A DNA stretch of 64,000 nucleotides from Trichuris trichiura (lineage: Eukaryota; Nematoda; Enoplea; Trichinellida; Trichuridae), in assembly GCA_037903355.1 (NCBI GenBank), contig JBAJFE010000050.1, positions 806,001-870,000 of the forward strand, read 5' to 3'. The notes under the pieces are model-generated. The model did not search any database and was not told the DNA's origin. It worked only from the letters and a program-made list of their open reading frames with translations. Below are positions 11,601-22,182 of the stretch, piece after piece. The first letter of the stretch is position 1, and each line of letters begins with the position of its first letter. Both the position numbers and the translations under genes were made by a program.

Positions 11601-13037
11601 AAGAAGCAGATGTGCTCAAAAAAAAACTGAACGCGTTTTCGAACATGCATTAGTAAAGTGACAGTAAGATTTAAGGAAACGTACCTTTGTCTCACCGGCG
11701 ATTGGTGCAACGTTGCAAACCTTCTTGCTTCGCAAAGCGTTTATTATTGAGCTCTTTCCAACGTTGGGAAAACCGACGAATCCAACACTGATCTGCTGAC
11801 GGTCACTGTGCAACTAAGAAACGCGATAATGATAATTGCCTCGGAAACACTGCATACTTTGGCTAACTGACGCAGAACATTAATCAGTGCTCCTTTTCCG
11901 AACGGATTTTTTAAATCTGCTCTGAATGCTATTGTTGGATATTCGGATGACAGCTGTCTGATCCAGCGTTTCTTTAACAAGATATACTCGGCCATCGAAA
12001 TATGAAGTTAAATTCAAAAGACTTACTGTTGCCCACTTGGGAATAAGGTCGACTTTGTTGAGCACCAAAAGTAAATGTTTGTGAGGTTTTTCTTTTTTTA
12101 AAAACTTTTCCACATTGAAGCATCTCGTGCCCATTGGATCGCGGGCGTCAAGTACTTCCAAAACAACGTCGGACGAATCCAACACCTTGTACAGTTCATT
12201 CCATATGCGTTTAGATTGACCCTTACGAAACAACGGATCCTGAGGCTCGTAACGGTCCTTGTCAACCCCGCGCTTTCGATAAAAGTCTTCGTCTTCGTCG
12301 TAGCGTTCATGCTTGCTTTCCGCATCGGTTATCATTTCCTGAGAAGCGATAATTAAAAGAAATAAGACGAAAGACATTCACCAGCAAAAGGTACCTGCAG
12401 ATCATCTGTTAATATTTTTGGTTTTTTTCGCTGCGCCTTAGGTCCAAAGGTCAAATGAAACGCTTCAGTGTCCAGAACATGCGACCTTACATTCTGAATA
12501 GTCCTATATTTAAAGCGGGAGTCGGCAAGCTCTTTTCAACCTTTCTTTTTTCCGCCAGTAACGTGATGGGCAACTTTGTCTGCCTCAGAACGAACGAATA
12601 CGGATCGGCAATCGCTTTGCCAAGGTTTTCTTGAAATTTTTGCAAGTCTTCCTGTCCAATCACCCGAGTATTTCCTTGAAAATCCGTACTCAAAAGACTA
12701 CAAGAAATGCAACGTCTAAACTGTACCAAACCACCGCCTGTTTGGCTCCACTCTGGCCATGGTGCCTGATTTGAGTGTACCTTGGAAGGGGGCAGCTTGG
12801 ACCATTTTGCCGTGCCGGTTATATTTCGCTTTAAAGTTTTTATACATCAACAGTCGACGTACCGTGCTGCTGCTTCTTAACTGCCCGAAACCCTTGCCGC
12901 CCTTGTTGGAACGATCTGAAGCAAAATGTAATGACAAGTGAGTTGGAAAAAATAAAAAAAAGAATACCGGGATTCAGGCTGTGCTTTGCATGGCTTACTC
13001 TGTCCATAGGCTTCCTTGGCTTTTTACGAGTACCCAT
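8620..13037 (-). CDS. GNL2: Nucleolar GTP-binding protein 2 (GNL2/NOG2), 60S ribosome assembly GTPase
   Basis: This circularly permuted GTPase binds pre-60S ribosomal particles in the nucleolus and nucleoplasm. The gene starts at ATG 13037 and has about a dozen exons. In protein order one sees the basic N-terminus with [13 protein letters not shown], the NGP1 N-terminal domain ([17 protein letters not shown]), the [14 protein letters not shown] segment, G4 as LNKVDL, G1 as GFPNVGKSS, and G3 as DCPG in a separate exon near 10210-10320. Next come KLLKGGEPD and [18 protein letters not shown] (exon near 9350-9610), an acidic exon (8802 to about 9155) and a Lys-rich tail ending at TAA 8620-8622. 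The G4-G1-G3 order is diagnostic of this family. The intron between G1 and G3 (about 10320-11680) carries two 89-bp repeats. The frame is intact where checked, so the gene looks functional. Confidence 0.92.
10870..10958. repeat. 89-bp interspersed repeat, copy 1, in a GNL2 intron
   Basis: The sequence begins GTAGCAGGCATAGCAATAGC and ends GTCCGCTAC, so its ends form a short imperfect inverted repeat (GTAGC...GCTAC). A second 89-bp copy lies at 11049-11137 in the same orientation. The two copies differ by scattered substitutions. The size and ends suggest a very small MITE. Confidence 0.7.
11049..11137. repeat. 89-bp interspersed repeat, copy 2, in a GNL2 intron
   Basis: This is the second copy of the 89-bp unit at 10870-10958, equal in length, with ends GTAGCAAA and CTGCTAC. 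Between the copies lies about 90 bp of unrelated sequence. Confidence 0.7.
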
Positions 13038-14878
13038 TTTTGCGAGAAAACTTTAATGGCTTATCTTCCTAGAAGAAACAGACAACAGTGATTCCTTTTG
13101 CAACAAGCTACCTGGGTACAATTAACCTGTATGTCCCACAAAACGATCGAATAAAAAAAATTACCCTGAAATTATCAGTTTCAGGTGAGTACTGTATTGA
13201 AAAGTGATCAACATGTTCGTGGCTATACGGTATGCCTGTTGATGCGCAGGTGATTGAACGAACTATATGCCTACGAGCATTTTTATGCTGGAAAGTAAAT
13301 TTTTTTATAAAATTTTTTTAAAATAAAAATATGCAATTTTAGGAGAACAGTACTCACAAAATTTTGAGGGAAAGATGGAAAAACAAAGCACGCTTGAGTT
13401 ATATTATTCAAAGACGCATATCCACGATATGACGCAGTGAAAACAAATCGCGTAAATGATGTAGGAAAGCTTTTGCATGCGGTAATGGCAGTACTTTGAC
13501 GTTCTTCTATAGCGTTTGTTTTCACTGTGATGTTGTTTATGCTTTTTTGCATCCACTTTTTACTTACTCGTTCAGATGTTAATGGTTTTTTCTGTTTTCG
13601 ATAGTTTTCCGGGTGGCGCAACTTCGCTGTAAGCTTTATCTGAATAATCTGCGGCCGCCACTTCATCAGATTTGCTCAGTTGTGTTGTTGCTATTGTTTA
13701 ACCTAACCGAGAAGAAAATTTCAAACAGTAGTAGTCTATTCTGGTATATTTCATCTGTGAACATGTTCTAATCCATTATCTCTTAAGTACAAAAATATCG
13801 CTGGGTTCCATCGCGATTAAGATCTTTTTCATTTTAAGAACTTAGAAATATACAGTAAACTTTGGTTGAAGGTTTGTTGGGAGTTGTCCAAGTAAAAAGA
13901 ACCTGCAAAAACGTATGTAAAATAACTTATATGATTCTCAAGACTTCATAATGGTTGGCAAGTCGAAAATATTTTAATTTCAAAATATCTTCGCTGCTAG
14001 CATTACCCTGAGCTTCTAAACGCCTCCGATGTCAATATATGTGGTCGGAATAAAGGCGGGGATCAGTATTCCGCCTCTGCCATTTTACCATATCATTGAC
14101 GATGGAAATAGTAGCTTTTCGAAATCTCCGACTTCTAATGTGGTTTCTTGGGAAAAGTCAGGCTGCTTTACCTGAATTTATTTACTTTTAAGCCTATGGC
14201 ATAATATACGGTGAATCTCGTTAAGAAAATAAAATTTTATTAATGCGGAAGCTTTTAGGTTTCAGCATCCACTTGTCGTTAGCGGTTTAGTTTGGCGGGC
14301 TGTGGCAAAATGTAAAAATAAGTTAGATAAGCTTTCCCTAATTTACGAACGCTATAGCAGAACGGTTTCAAACTATTTGCAGTATAATTGTACACTTAAT
14401 GAGTGAGTAAATGAAGCTGCTTTGCTTTGCGCATGAAAATATGCCTACAACTCTTCATATCGCTTCTCGGAAAGACTCCATTGTTGTTCATAATGTTGAA
14501 GCTATTACAGTCAGCTAAACGCCAAGGAGCAGATCATGGTCATTCCCTTTGCTTTTCTTGTTGATACAATAGCCACTTATTCAGGAATAGGCGAATTTGT
14601 TTGCCTTCCAAGATAATGGATATCTTAGCTGCCTTTCCTCCATTGGATCTTGTCAATATCAGTGAACAAAGAATGAGCAGTTATGGCGTTGCGCAGGTTT
14701 ACTGTTTCAGCAAAGATGAGCGTCGAACAAATGGCTGCCCGTCTTAATTGCTCTTTGCTCTTATTTGGCCGTCATTCTATGCAAATGCATTGATGCAGGC
14801 TGTAATGACGTAGACGGAAGTACACAAATGCACAATACGTGATTCAACCCACGCTGAAATCTATTCATCTCAAGAATC
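13038..14878. other. Divergent intergenic region between GNL2 and protease gene 1
   Basis: This region separates the GNL2 start (-) from protease gene 1 (+) and should contain both promoters. It is AT-rich. Open frames such as the one on the minus strand at 13283-13666 have no recognisable homology. I see no transposon. Confidence 0.45.
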
Positions 14879-14886
14879 TATAAAAG
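14879..14886 (+). promoter_or_regulatory. TATA box of protease gene 1
   Basis: TATAAAAG lies 44 nt before the ATG at 14923. The other two protease genes have TATAAAAA at 40-41 nt before their ATGs, so the spacing is conserved and implies a very short 5' UTR. Confidence 0.7.
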
Positions 14887-14922
14887 CTTTTCTGGCTGCT
14901 TCTATGGCACACTTCCAAAGCT

Positions 14923-17900
14923 ATGTATACAGCTTCAGCTTTTGTCGGGATATCTTGTCTCTTGTTAGCCGCTCTGGTGGCAGAATGTCGCCATACTCGT
15001 CCCGAGGAGGTATGCCATTAGGGCAAACGCTTTATAGAATGTTTGGTAGCAAAACTATTCATATGTATGAATAAAAAATTTAGCTGATTTAAAGCTGCTA
15101 CAAATAACTGGCGCTATTCATAGATAAGTTGATTTTCAGGCTACCAAATATCCTTGCGGAGTCAGCAAATTTCCAATTACCGCCCCGGGAAACAGAATTT
15201 CAAACGGCTGGGAAGCCGCCAAACATTCGCTGCCTTGGCACGTGTTTTTGATGATGTACGATTCTCCCGAAGAAAGAAGGGGTGAACAATGCGGCGGTTC
15301 ACTCATTCGCATTAAGCCTGCAAACGTGACTGATTTGGTTTTGACCGCAGCACATTGCGTCAAAAATCCGAGAACGTGAGTGAACTCGCTTAAAAACTTA
15401 AATTAACCGACAATCCGCAATGTTTACGTTGCTACAGTAAGCAATATTCTGCCTGCAGGTTCTAACCACCTTGTTCAAAAGCTTGCTAGCAAGCATTGGA
15501 AGCTGAATATCAGCTTTAATTTATCAGATTTTGAATTAACGATTGCTCTCTTGAAATGACTGTAACTTAGCAAATATGCTGGATAGAGAATTTTTCCATT
15601 ATAAACTGAAGACAAAACATTCTGAGAAATTCGTTACTTTACTAGTGTTTGCTGAAGAGCATTGCAACTTTGTTCCATAAAAGGTCAAATCTGTTTTGTG
15701 CGCATTCTCAAGGCGGGATAAACATCAATCACTTGTAAAAAATAATTAGATTGACTGCATAGAAAATTTGTTTCAGACTTATAGACCATCCGGCGGATAG
15801 AATTGCTGCTGTTGTCGGTGTCCATGATAGAACTGATCCTCGCAGGACAAAAGTTCGAGTAAAAAAGTTTGTAACAGCAGGCTACAAAGGAGATAGAGGC
15901 GGGAAAGAGAATGACATTGCTTTGCTGCGTCTAAAAAGTGCTGTACCTTACACCGACTATACGAGGCCGGTTTGCCTTCCAAGTAAAAATGATAAACTTC
16001 CCGTCGGAAAGGAATGTTACGTATCGGGACATGGCGCCACGTTCAGTAAGTCATTTTGGAAATTTTAAAAGCGCAGTTTTTGCAATTGCCTTTCAGTGCT
16101 GAATCCCGCTTCTACTTCGAACAAACTGCTAATGGTTGACGTAAACGTCCTGACGGAAGAGCAATGCTCAAAAGATATGGATCCAGGAAAGCCGTTCAAC
16201 CACTCAATCCAGTTTTGCGCCGGATCAAATGACCGTAGCGCCAGAGCTGTACGTTTTTCTCTCTTTTGACTTGAAGCCATTCAATCTAAACAGTATTACG
16301 TAATAATAGCCTACTTGCTTAGAAATATTTTCATAACTCGTCTCTCTCGTCCACCAATACTCTGTCAGAATCGTCATAAGATAGGCTAGTAAGAATGATC
16401 AATTTTTAATTAATTATTTTAGGGTGACTCTGGAGGTCCGCTTGTTTGCAAAAAGGAAAACAGTTTTGTTCTGTACGGTATCGTCAGCTTTGGCAGCAAT
16501 GATGCCCGCTATTTTGACCGATCCGGAAAGTACACTTTCGTGCCGCCATTTGTGGAATGGATAGAGCGGATGGAAAAGCAGTTGCCGCCTTCGGATGAAA
16601 AACTTCCCGTCGATGCTGTTCACGAATATTTGACGCAGAATGAAATGGCTCAGATTGAAAGAAATGTAAGTACTATTACGAACGTTCTGCGCACCTTTAG
16701 CTGCAAAAGGTCGAGAAGAGTTTATTTCCGCAGAATGCAAATAATTTGAGTGACAATAATGCAAACTGATTGTTGTACGCTTTGAAATGATTTTTCGTTT
16801 TCTAATTTCAGAAAACGCTGAATGCAATAAAAAAACCAAGTGAGATGTTCTGCCACGATTTTTCTATTGTTTTAATGCGGATATTTGTAGCGCGGGTTGC
16901 TCAGAAGCCAGTCGCACTTTCTCCCTCAGAGTACAAGTGCGGTGTACCATCTCCGGAATATCCGATTCTGTTGTCACCTACCGGAATGAATCGAATTGTG
17001 AATGGATGGGAAGCTGAGAAGCACTCCTTACCGTGGATGGTTCTTCTGAATTCTCCTGATCCATACAACAAACACGTAACGCAGTCTTGCGGTGGATCGC
17101 TCATTCAGGTTCATCCGGGAAACAGGACGGACCTGGTGCTGACTGCAGCTCACTGCTTAAAAAAGACAGCAGAGTAATGGCCCTTCATTGGCAGGTTTTT
17201 TATTTCTTGAATTAGGAAGCACCCTTCGTCAGGATTCGGAAAGAAAAATTCAGCCTTTGAGTAGCATTCGAAATTCTCATTTTCTTACTGATAGGAAATT
17301 CAATCCGCACTGCTGCCGTTTCATAAGCTGCAAATACTTCGCTCTCTCTTTTTGAGTATATATTGCTAATGCAACTTTACTGGAAAAGCAGATTATGAGA
17401 AACTATATGATAATTCATTGTTTTTAAAATAAAACTTCATTTCAGCTCTCCGGACAAAAAGCCAAGCGACATTAGTGTTTTTGTTGGCATACATCATCAA
17501 TACGCAGACGATACGGTGAGAAAGCGAGTGATGGTGCAATCATACAAGATTCATGAAAAGTACGACCCAAAACAGTTCCATAACGATATCGCCTTGTTGA
17601 AACTTGAAAAAGCCGTGCCGTTCTCTGACATTACAAGGCCAGTTTGTTTGCCTGAACAAGACGAAGAAATTGATGTTGGAACTGTATGCCTTATTGCCGG
17701 TTGGGGCAAAACGTCGCGTAAGCTCATTCCGCTTATTAATGGCATTTGTAGTAAAATTTTTTTTTGCAGACCACGCGACAATTTTGGAATCGGAATTAAA
17801 AATGACCACAGCTCCCGTTGCCGACTTTAACGAGTGCAGTCAAAATTTGCCTATTACGGTATACGAAGAGCAAGTGTTGTGCACCAAGCCTGAAAGCCGA

Positions 17901-19741
17901 AGAGGATTTTGTTACGTAATTTTTGTAGCATCGCAGACGACTTCGTTAGGTGGCTGAAGGGTTTTTGATTTTTTGTAGGGTGATTCCGGAGGTCCTCTAA
18001 TTTGCAAGCAAAATGATAGATGGGTTCAATTTGGAGTTGTCAGTTTCAGTCCGCAAAGATGTGCGACCACTTTTGACAAATATGCTAGAGTTTCCAACTA
18101 CATTGAGTGGATTGTCATGCAAGATAAATTGCTCCCAGGGACAAAGGAAGAATTTCCTTACGAAGACCTTGTTGAATACAGGTCACCAATGGAAATAGTA
18201 ACTGGAACAAGAAAGCCTTCTTCGGTGAGTTCTCCCTGGCTATCAAGATTTTAAATAAGCTGTCCCCACGGCGTAACATATCGGTATTTCTTCCACCGAC
18301 TATGCCGCTGGCATTTTTCGCTATGCTGAGCTTATAATTACAGTTTTCTACAACTTTCCTTTTGTTGGCACGTCGTATATTTTTCTTTACATTGAACACT
18401 CTTGCTGAACAAAATTAGACCTAACAAACTTATCCTACGAATTCTGGTACAAACTTTAGAGACGTTACGACAAAAGCAAATGTGGAAAAGTCATTTTTCC
18501 AAAGCCTTATCGCTTCCAGATTTTTTTCTGCCCATCGTCATGCTAATTAACCTAAGTCGATTTTAAATATTTTGAATAGTTAATACTTCAAAGGCGGGCG
18601 TTTGCTAGACCTGCCCAATTTTAGTAGCATTAAGTTATCAATAATGAGCATACGCAGTTTTGTCGTTATTGCAATTGCATGCCGCATCGTAAGTTCAGCA
18701 GTTGTGTACAAGTCGCTGTTTGTCTGTAATAAAAGCTTATTGTTAAACATTTGAATCATTTCAGAGTAATCTGGTTCAGAAGCCTTCAGCACCTGGATCA
18801 AGCTTACCCTCAAAGCCATCCTCAACAATTCCGTCTAAGATCGTCACAGGCGGTCTACAAGGCCGCCCGTCTGCTTTGCCGGTAAGACAATCATTTTTTT
18901 GTTTAAAACGCAACATGGTTCCGTCGGCAAGTTGATTTTAACTATTTTGAATGCAGTAAAGCCCCCTTCGTATCCTGAATTATCCAGAAGAAACGACCTA
19001 CCGTTTGCTTTAAAGATGTTCAAGCTAGCCCCCTGCCTCCCGCTCTTATTATAACCTCTTCTCTTTTTTCTGGCCGTTCTTCGGCCGTATCTGGTGAATG
19101 CCACGCTAAGATTAAAATGCTATACCCCAAGCTGAAGGCGCCCAAGCTCATCGGGATTACAGCGGTCATTAAACAAAAGCGTCTTAAAATTGTAAGGATT
19201 GCGCCTGCGATAGTATCTGCGCTAGTCTTGGTCCCGAACTCTGCGGATATGAGAAGTTTTACTATATAAACAATTCAGAATCACCCTTGGGCAATTAAGA
19301 CACCTACTTTTTGTCTTTGCTTTTATTCATGACGTGTTGGATAGAGTTTCATTACTACTCCAACTATGAGCTCACTTGTTAAGCTGTTAAACTAGGCTTA
19401 CAAGCAGCTTACTATCAATAGGCATAGCTTTTAAATTTGTTAGTTCTAAACTTTATTTCGCAGTGAAAAAATAGTCACTCATGCTCTTTCCGAGTTAGTT
19501 ATCCAAAATGAGCCGTACAGTTCATGAAAGAGAACCGTATGTACTATTCTGAGGGAAGGAAGCTTGAAAAGAATTAAAAATTAGCATATCTAAAATGATT
19601 TATTTTTTTAGAGCCGCTTCGGGCAACCAGGGGTAACAGTATCATCAAATATTGGAAGACGACCAGGTGAGTTCATGCGCTTATGACGCGCGTGGCTTTA
19701 TTGCTTGTATTTCAGTTGCCTTCTCTCGGTTCCTGTCTTAG
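14923..19741 (+). CDS. Secreted two-domain chymotrypsin-family serine protease, gene 1 of the array
   Basis: Thirteen exons fit one 719-residue frame: 14923-15009, 15140-15375, 15777-16045, 16097-16248, 16423-16665, 16812-16839, 16891-17173, 17446-17717, 17770-17915, 17979-18224, 18765-18881, 19612-19666 and 19716-19741. Exon 1 encodes a signal peptide (MYTASAFVGISCLLLAALVA). Domain A has an activation site at NR/ISNGW, His in LTAAHC, Asp in ENDIALLRL and Ser in GDSGGP. Domain B has NR/IVNGW, LTAAHC, HNDIALLKL and GDSGGP. Both triads are complete, so both domains should be active after cleavage. Residue 189 is Ser in A and Gly in B, not Asp, so trypsin-type Arg/Lys specificity is unlikely. 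Domain A lacks Cys191 and Cys220; domain B keeps both. The tail is rich in Ser, Pro and Gly. The last two exons lie inside a duplicated inverted repeat. Two-trypsin-domain proteases are known from Trichinella-type nematodes. The alternative of two separate genes is unlikely, because the linker exon keeps the frame. Confidence 0.82.
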
Positions 19742-19973
19742 CAACATCGCTACGTTTTCTGCTACCTCATTTGAGCATTTAGCTTGTTTAATCCTTCTTG
19801 ACGACGGTTGAACTACTGAGAAATTTTCCTAATTCAATTTTTCGCAGCTTAATCAAGAATAAAACTTTGAGCGCAGTTTCACTGAACGGACAATTAGAAA
19901 AGCAAATCTACTTGCCACTACGTACTACGTGTTCTGTCCATTACCTATGAAATCAAGCTGACCCAAGCTTATA

Positions 19974-20655
19974 CAGTAAAACCTCTTTAATCTGAACCTC
20001 CCTAATCCGAATCCCTCTCTAACGTGAACTCGTGAAATAGAACAATAGAACGACCGTATACATTAAAGATAATTAGGCTACCTGTGAACGGACAGTCACT
20101 TGGCGGCAACGGCTGTAAGGGCAGCAAACAACCTGCCACCGTTCCTTTCGGTATACGTTAACATAGGCAACATAACAAGCTGATCTCGGCCAATAAGTTG
20201 ATTGCAGCAAGGCACCTGGAGACCTAGGTTTCCGCAAATAAACAGAATTGTGGATTAAAAACTTGGTGTTCTTCAGTCGCATAAAACTACAATCTTTTCT
20301 CATATAACGCAATAATCAGCCGCTAACTCAATTTATTTTCGAGCCAACAGAGCCGGCCAGCAATTATGCATATGGAAGAATAAGTTCATGGGAACTACTT
20401 CCATGTCGCTTCGCGGTATTGCCTTCACGCCATATAAGAAACTGGTTTCCGCTGGTCAGTTGTTTTCCTTGATCAGACGGACTTCACTGCCCCCCTTAAG
20501 CTATTCTCCGCTTGCAGAGACTGACATCACGCTGTAGACGCCAGGAACTTACATCTAAAATTGCAGTACCTGCTTCTCTGTAGCCTATTGCAAGCCTCCT
20601 CCATAATCTGAACTACCCCCCGCCCCGAAACGTTCGGATTACAGAGGTTTTACTG
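19974..20655. mobile_element. Non-autonomous Tigger/pogo-like MITE
   Basis: The element begins CAGTAAAACCTCTTTAATC and ends GATTACAGAGGTTTTACTG, is flanked on both sides by TA, and encodes no transposase. CAGTANAACCTC is also the end of the Tigger copy at 46051. A near-identical copy lies at 48196-48863 in the other arm of the inverted repeat. A small open frame on the minus strand (20073-20312) is conserved between the two copies, probably because the duplication is recent. Confidence 0.75.
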
Positions 20656-21000
20656 TATATTTTTTCGATAAAACGACCAGGTTGATTCACCGAAAAGAAA
20701 GATGGGAACGTTTATAAATATATTAATAATTATAGCGAGTAACTTGAAAGTGCTGCGCCCAGTTTCGCGTCTGTGCAGCAGTGTACCATGGAAGCAATCT
20801 TTTTTATGCATAACTGTATTGCAGCTGCTCTAATTTTGAGTTACGATGCTTTAGAAGCTTGCAAGCTCTGCGCAACGATGTACGGAACAGTTTTTTTTGA
20901 AGTAGCACTTTTTATTCGTATGCACAACCGTAAGCGAGAACAGAAGTGAAACGATCTGAAACAGTTTCACTTTTGCACTGATTTTTTTTGAACCATGTAT

Positions 21001-21432
21001 TTATGCTTCTGTGCCGATTTGTTTGCGAACAGCTCTTGCTTTTCCTCTGGGACCAGCGGTTGGTGAGGCACGTCGAGCGCCAGTCTTTTTCGTTGGCTGC
21101 CGGCGTGAACATTGCCTTCGAGCAGGGCATGGGCACTCATGGCGCATGCTCAACGATGGCCAAACAGCCTTGCACTTCCTCGGAGGTTGTATACGGCGCA
21201 CAGCGCTTTTCGGGCGGCTACGAGGTGGACTTTGACGGCCTCTAGTTCTGCTTCTTGTGCTTGTCAGCGAAGCAGAGTGTCTTTTCGACCGCTGGGAGTT
21301 CGACTGACTTCTGGAGGAGCGGCGCTGTTCTGCACTGTCGGGACCTGCTGATGTGCATCGCTTGTAACGTAAGTTGTAAGGGCACATCCTTCCTCTATCA
21401 ATGCAACCGGCTAAAGTGACTGTGCGACACAA
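21001..21432 (-). CDS. Arg/Ser-rich basic open frame of a dispersed repeat, left-arm copy
   Basis: A 143-residue frame, very rich in Arg, Lys and Ser (for example TSTRSRTRGRQSP and CPARRQCSRRQPTKK), is uninterrupted here and in the opposite arm (47419-47850). The copies differ at roughly a dozen residues. A third, diverged copy lies near 28196-28681. The composition resembles protamine-like or SR-type peptides, but I recognise no family. It may be noncoding repeat DNA whose high GC leaves frames open. The first codon of this frame is not a proven start. Confidence 0.3.
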   Translation of the reverse strand: MCRTVTLAGCIDRGRMCPYNLRYKRCTSAGPDSAEQRRSSRSQSNSQRSKRHSASLTSTRSRTRGRQSPPRSRPKSAVRRIQPPRKCKAVWPSLSMRHECPCPARRQCSRRQPTKKTGARRASPTAGPRGKARAVRKQIGTEA

Positions 21433-21754
21433 TTGTCAGCTTCTACGAAGCATGGTTTTAAAGTAAGGCATACGCGCACTTTAAACTTTAAAACTGGTCC
21501 AGATAATCAGGTAGCAATGAGATAAGTCGTCCCAACAAAAGTGAAACAGAGTGCATTGCAGATATTTAGAATTGGCGGTAGCGGAGGACTGTTCGCCACG
21601 CCGCTCTTGCAAAAATAGTATTCTTGATGGAGTATTTTTCCGGCTTTCTGTCTTGCCGTTTGTTCGTTCCTGAAACAACCGAAGCAGATGCCCTACCAGC
21701 GGATGGATGAGCAGTTATTAAGGAAAATTCAGAATGATCTCACACGTTCGGGTC

Positions 21755-21783
21755 TTTCGGGACCAACTTTTTCCCGTCGTCAG
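21755..21783 (-). ncRNA. Hammerhead-like ribozyme core, PLE terminal copy
   Basis: On the minus strand the order is CTGACGA, C, GGGA, loop, TCCC, GAAA. This matches the conserved hammerhead core elements around helix II, with one extra C after CTGACGA. Helices I and III and the cleavage site were not resolved. Confidence 0.4.
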
Positions 21784-21803
21784 CGACGATGGTTATGTAA
21801 GCT

Positions 21804-22118
21804 TTACTCCGCTGACAGGGTATTTATAGGCGGGAAAAGGGGGTCAGTCGGTATGGAACAACAACCCGTTTTACTGATAACAGATGTCCATACCGAGCTG
21901 ACTTCCACCCTTTCGTCACCGTTAGTATAAACGTTATTACGTATGAACAGGGACTCCTTTATTTGCCTAAGGCGGGAAAGGCTCTCGCGGCAGATGATCG
22001 CCGGATGTTGGTCGAGTGAGCATTGAGAGGAATGCTCAACGACCGCGGAAATAGTTTTCGCCTTTTCCATGGCTTGTAGCAAAAGACAGAGTCTTTTAAC
22101 AGGCTTGGGTTGTTTCAT
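21804..22118 (-). pseudogene. Fragment of a PLE C-terminal region
   Basis: This minus-strand frame matches the region at about 26820-27180 and continues the endonuclease reading frame in a longer C-terminal version of the PLE protein (AMEKAKTISAVVEHSSQCS and onward). No upstream reverse transcriptase is attached, so it is a fragment. Confidence 0.55.
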
Positions 22119-22182
22119 AATAGTTCTTCTGGTTTACGGGTTTGGCCTGTTGGATGTATCTGTAAGTAAACTTTAAAGTGCC

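Larger units (their letters stand above)
19233..21575. repeat. Left arm of a 2.3-kb inverted segmental duplication
   Basis: This segment matches 47283-49586 in reverse complement with scattered mismatches. It contains, in order, the last two exons of protease gene 1, a 682-bp MITE, an Arg/Ser-rich open frame on the minus strand, and about 95 bp of Tigger transposase sequence at the right end. The left boundary is near GGATATGAGAAG. The right boundary falls inside Tigger sequence, beyond which this arm meets the PLE cluster. Confidence 0.85.

Noticed and set aside
13283..13666. 127-codon minus-strand frame upstream of GNL2
   Set aside because: Its sequence is low in complexity at the end (Lys/Phe-rich), has no recognisable motif and lacks splice partners.
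18952..19104. Possible additional tail exon of protease gene 1 after the AATGCAG acceptor
   Set aside because: In the required phase 0 it begins with TAA, so skipping to the exon at 19612 is the only frame-keeping choice found.
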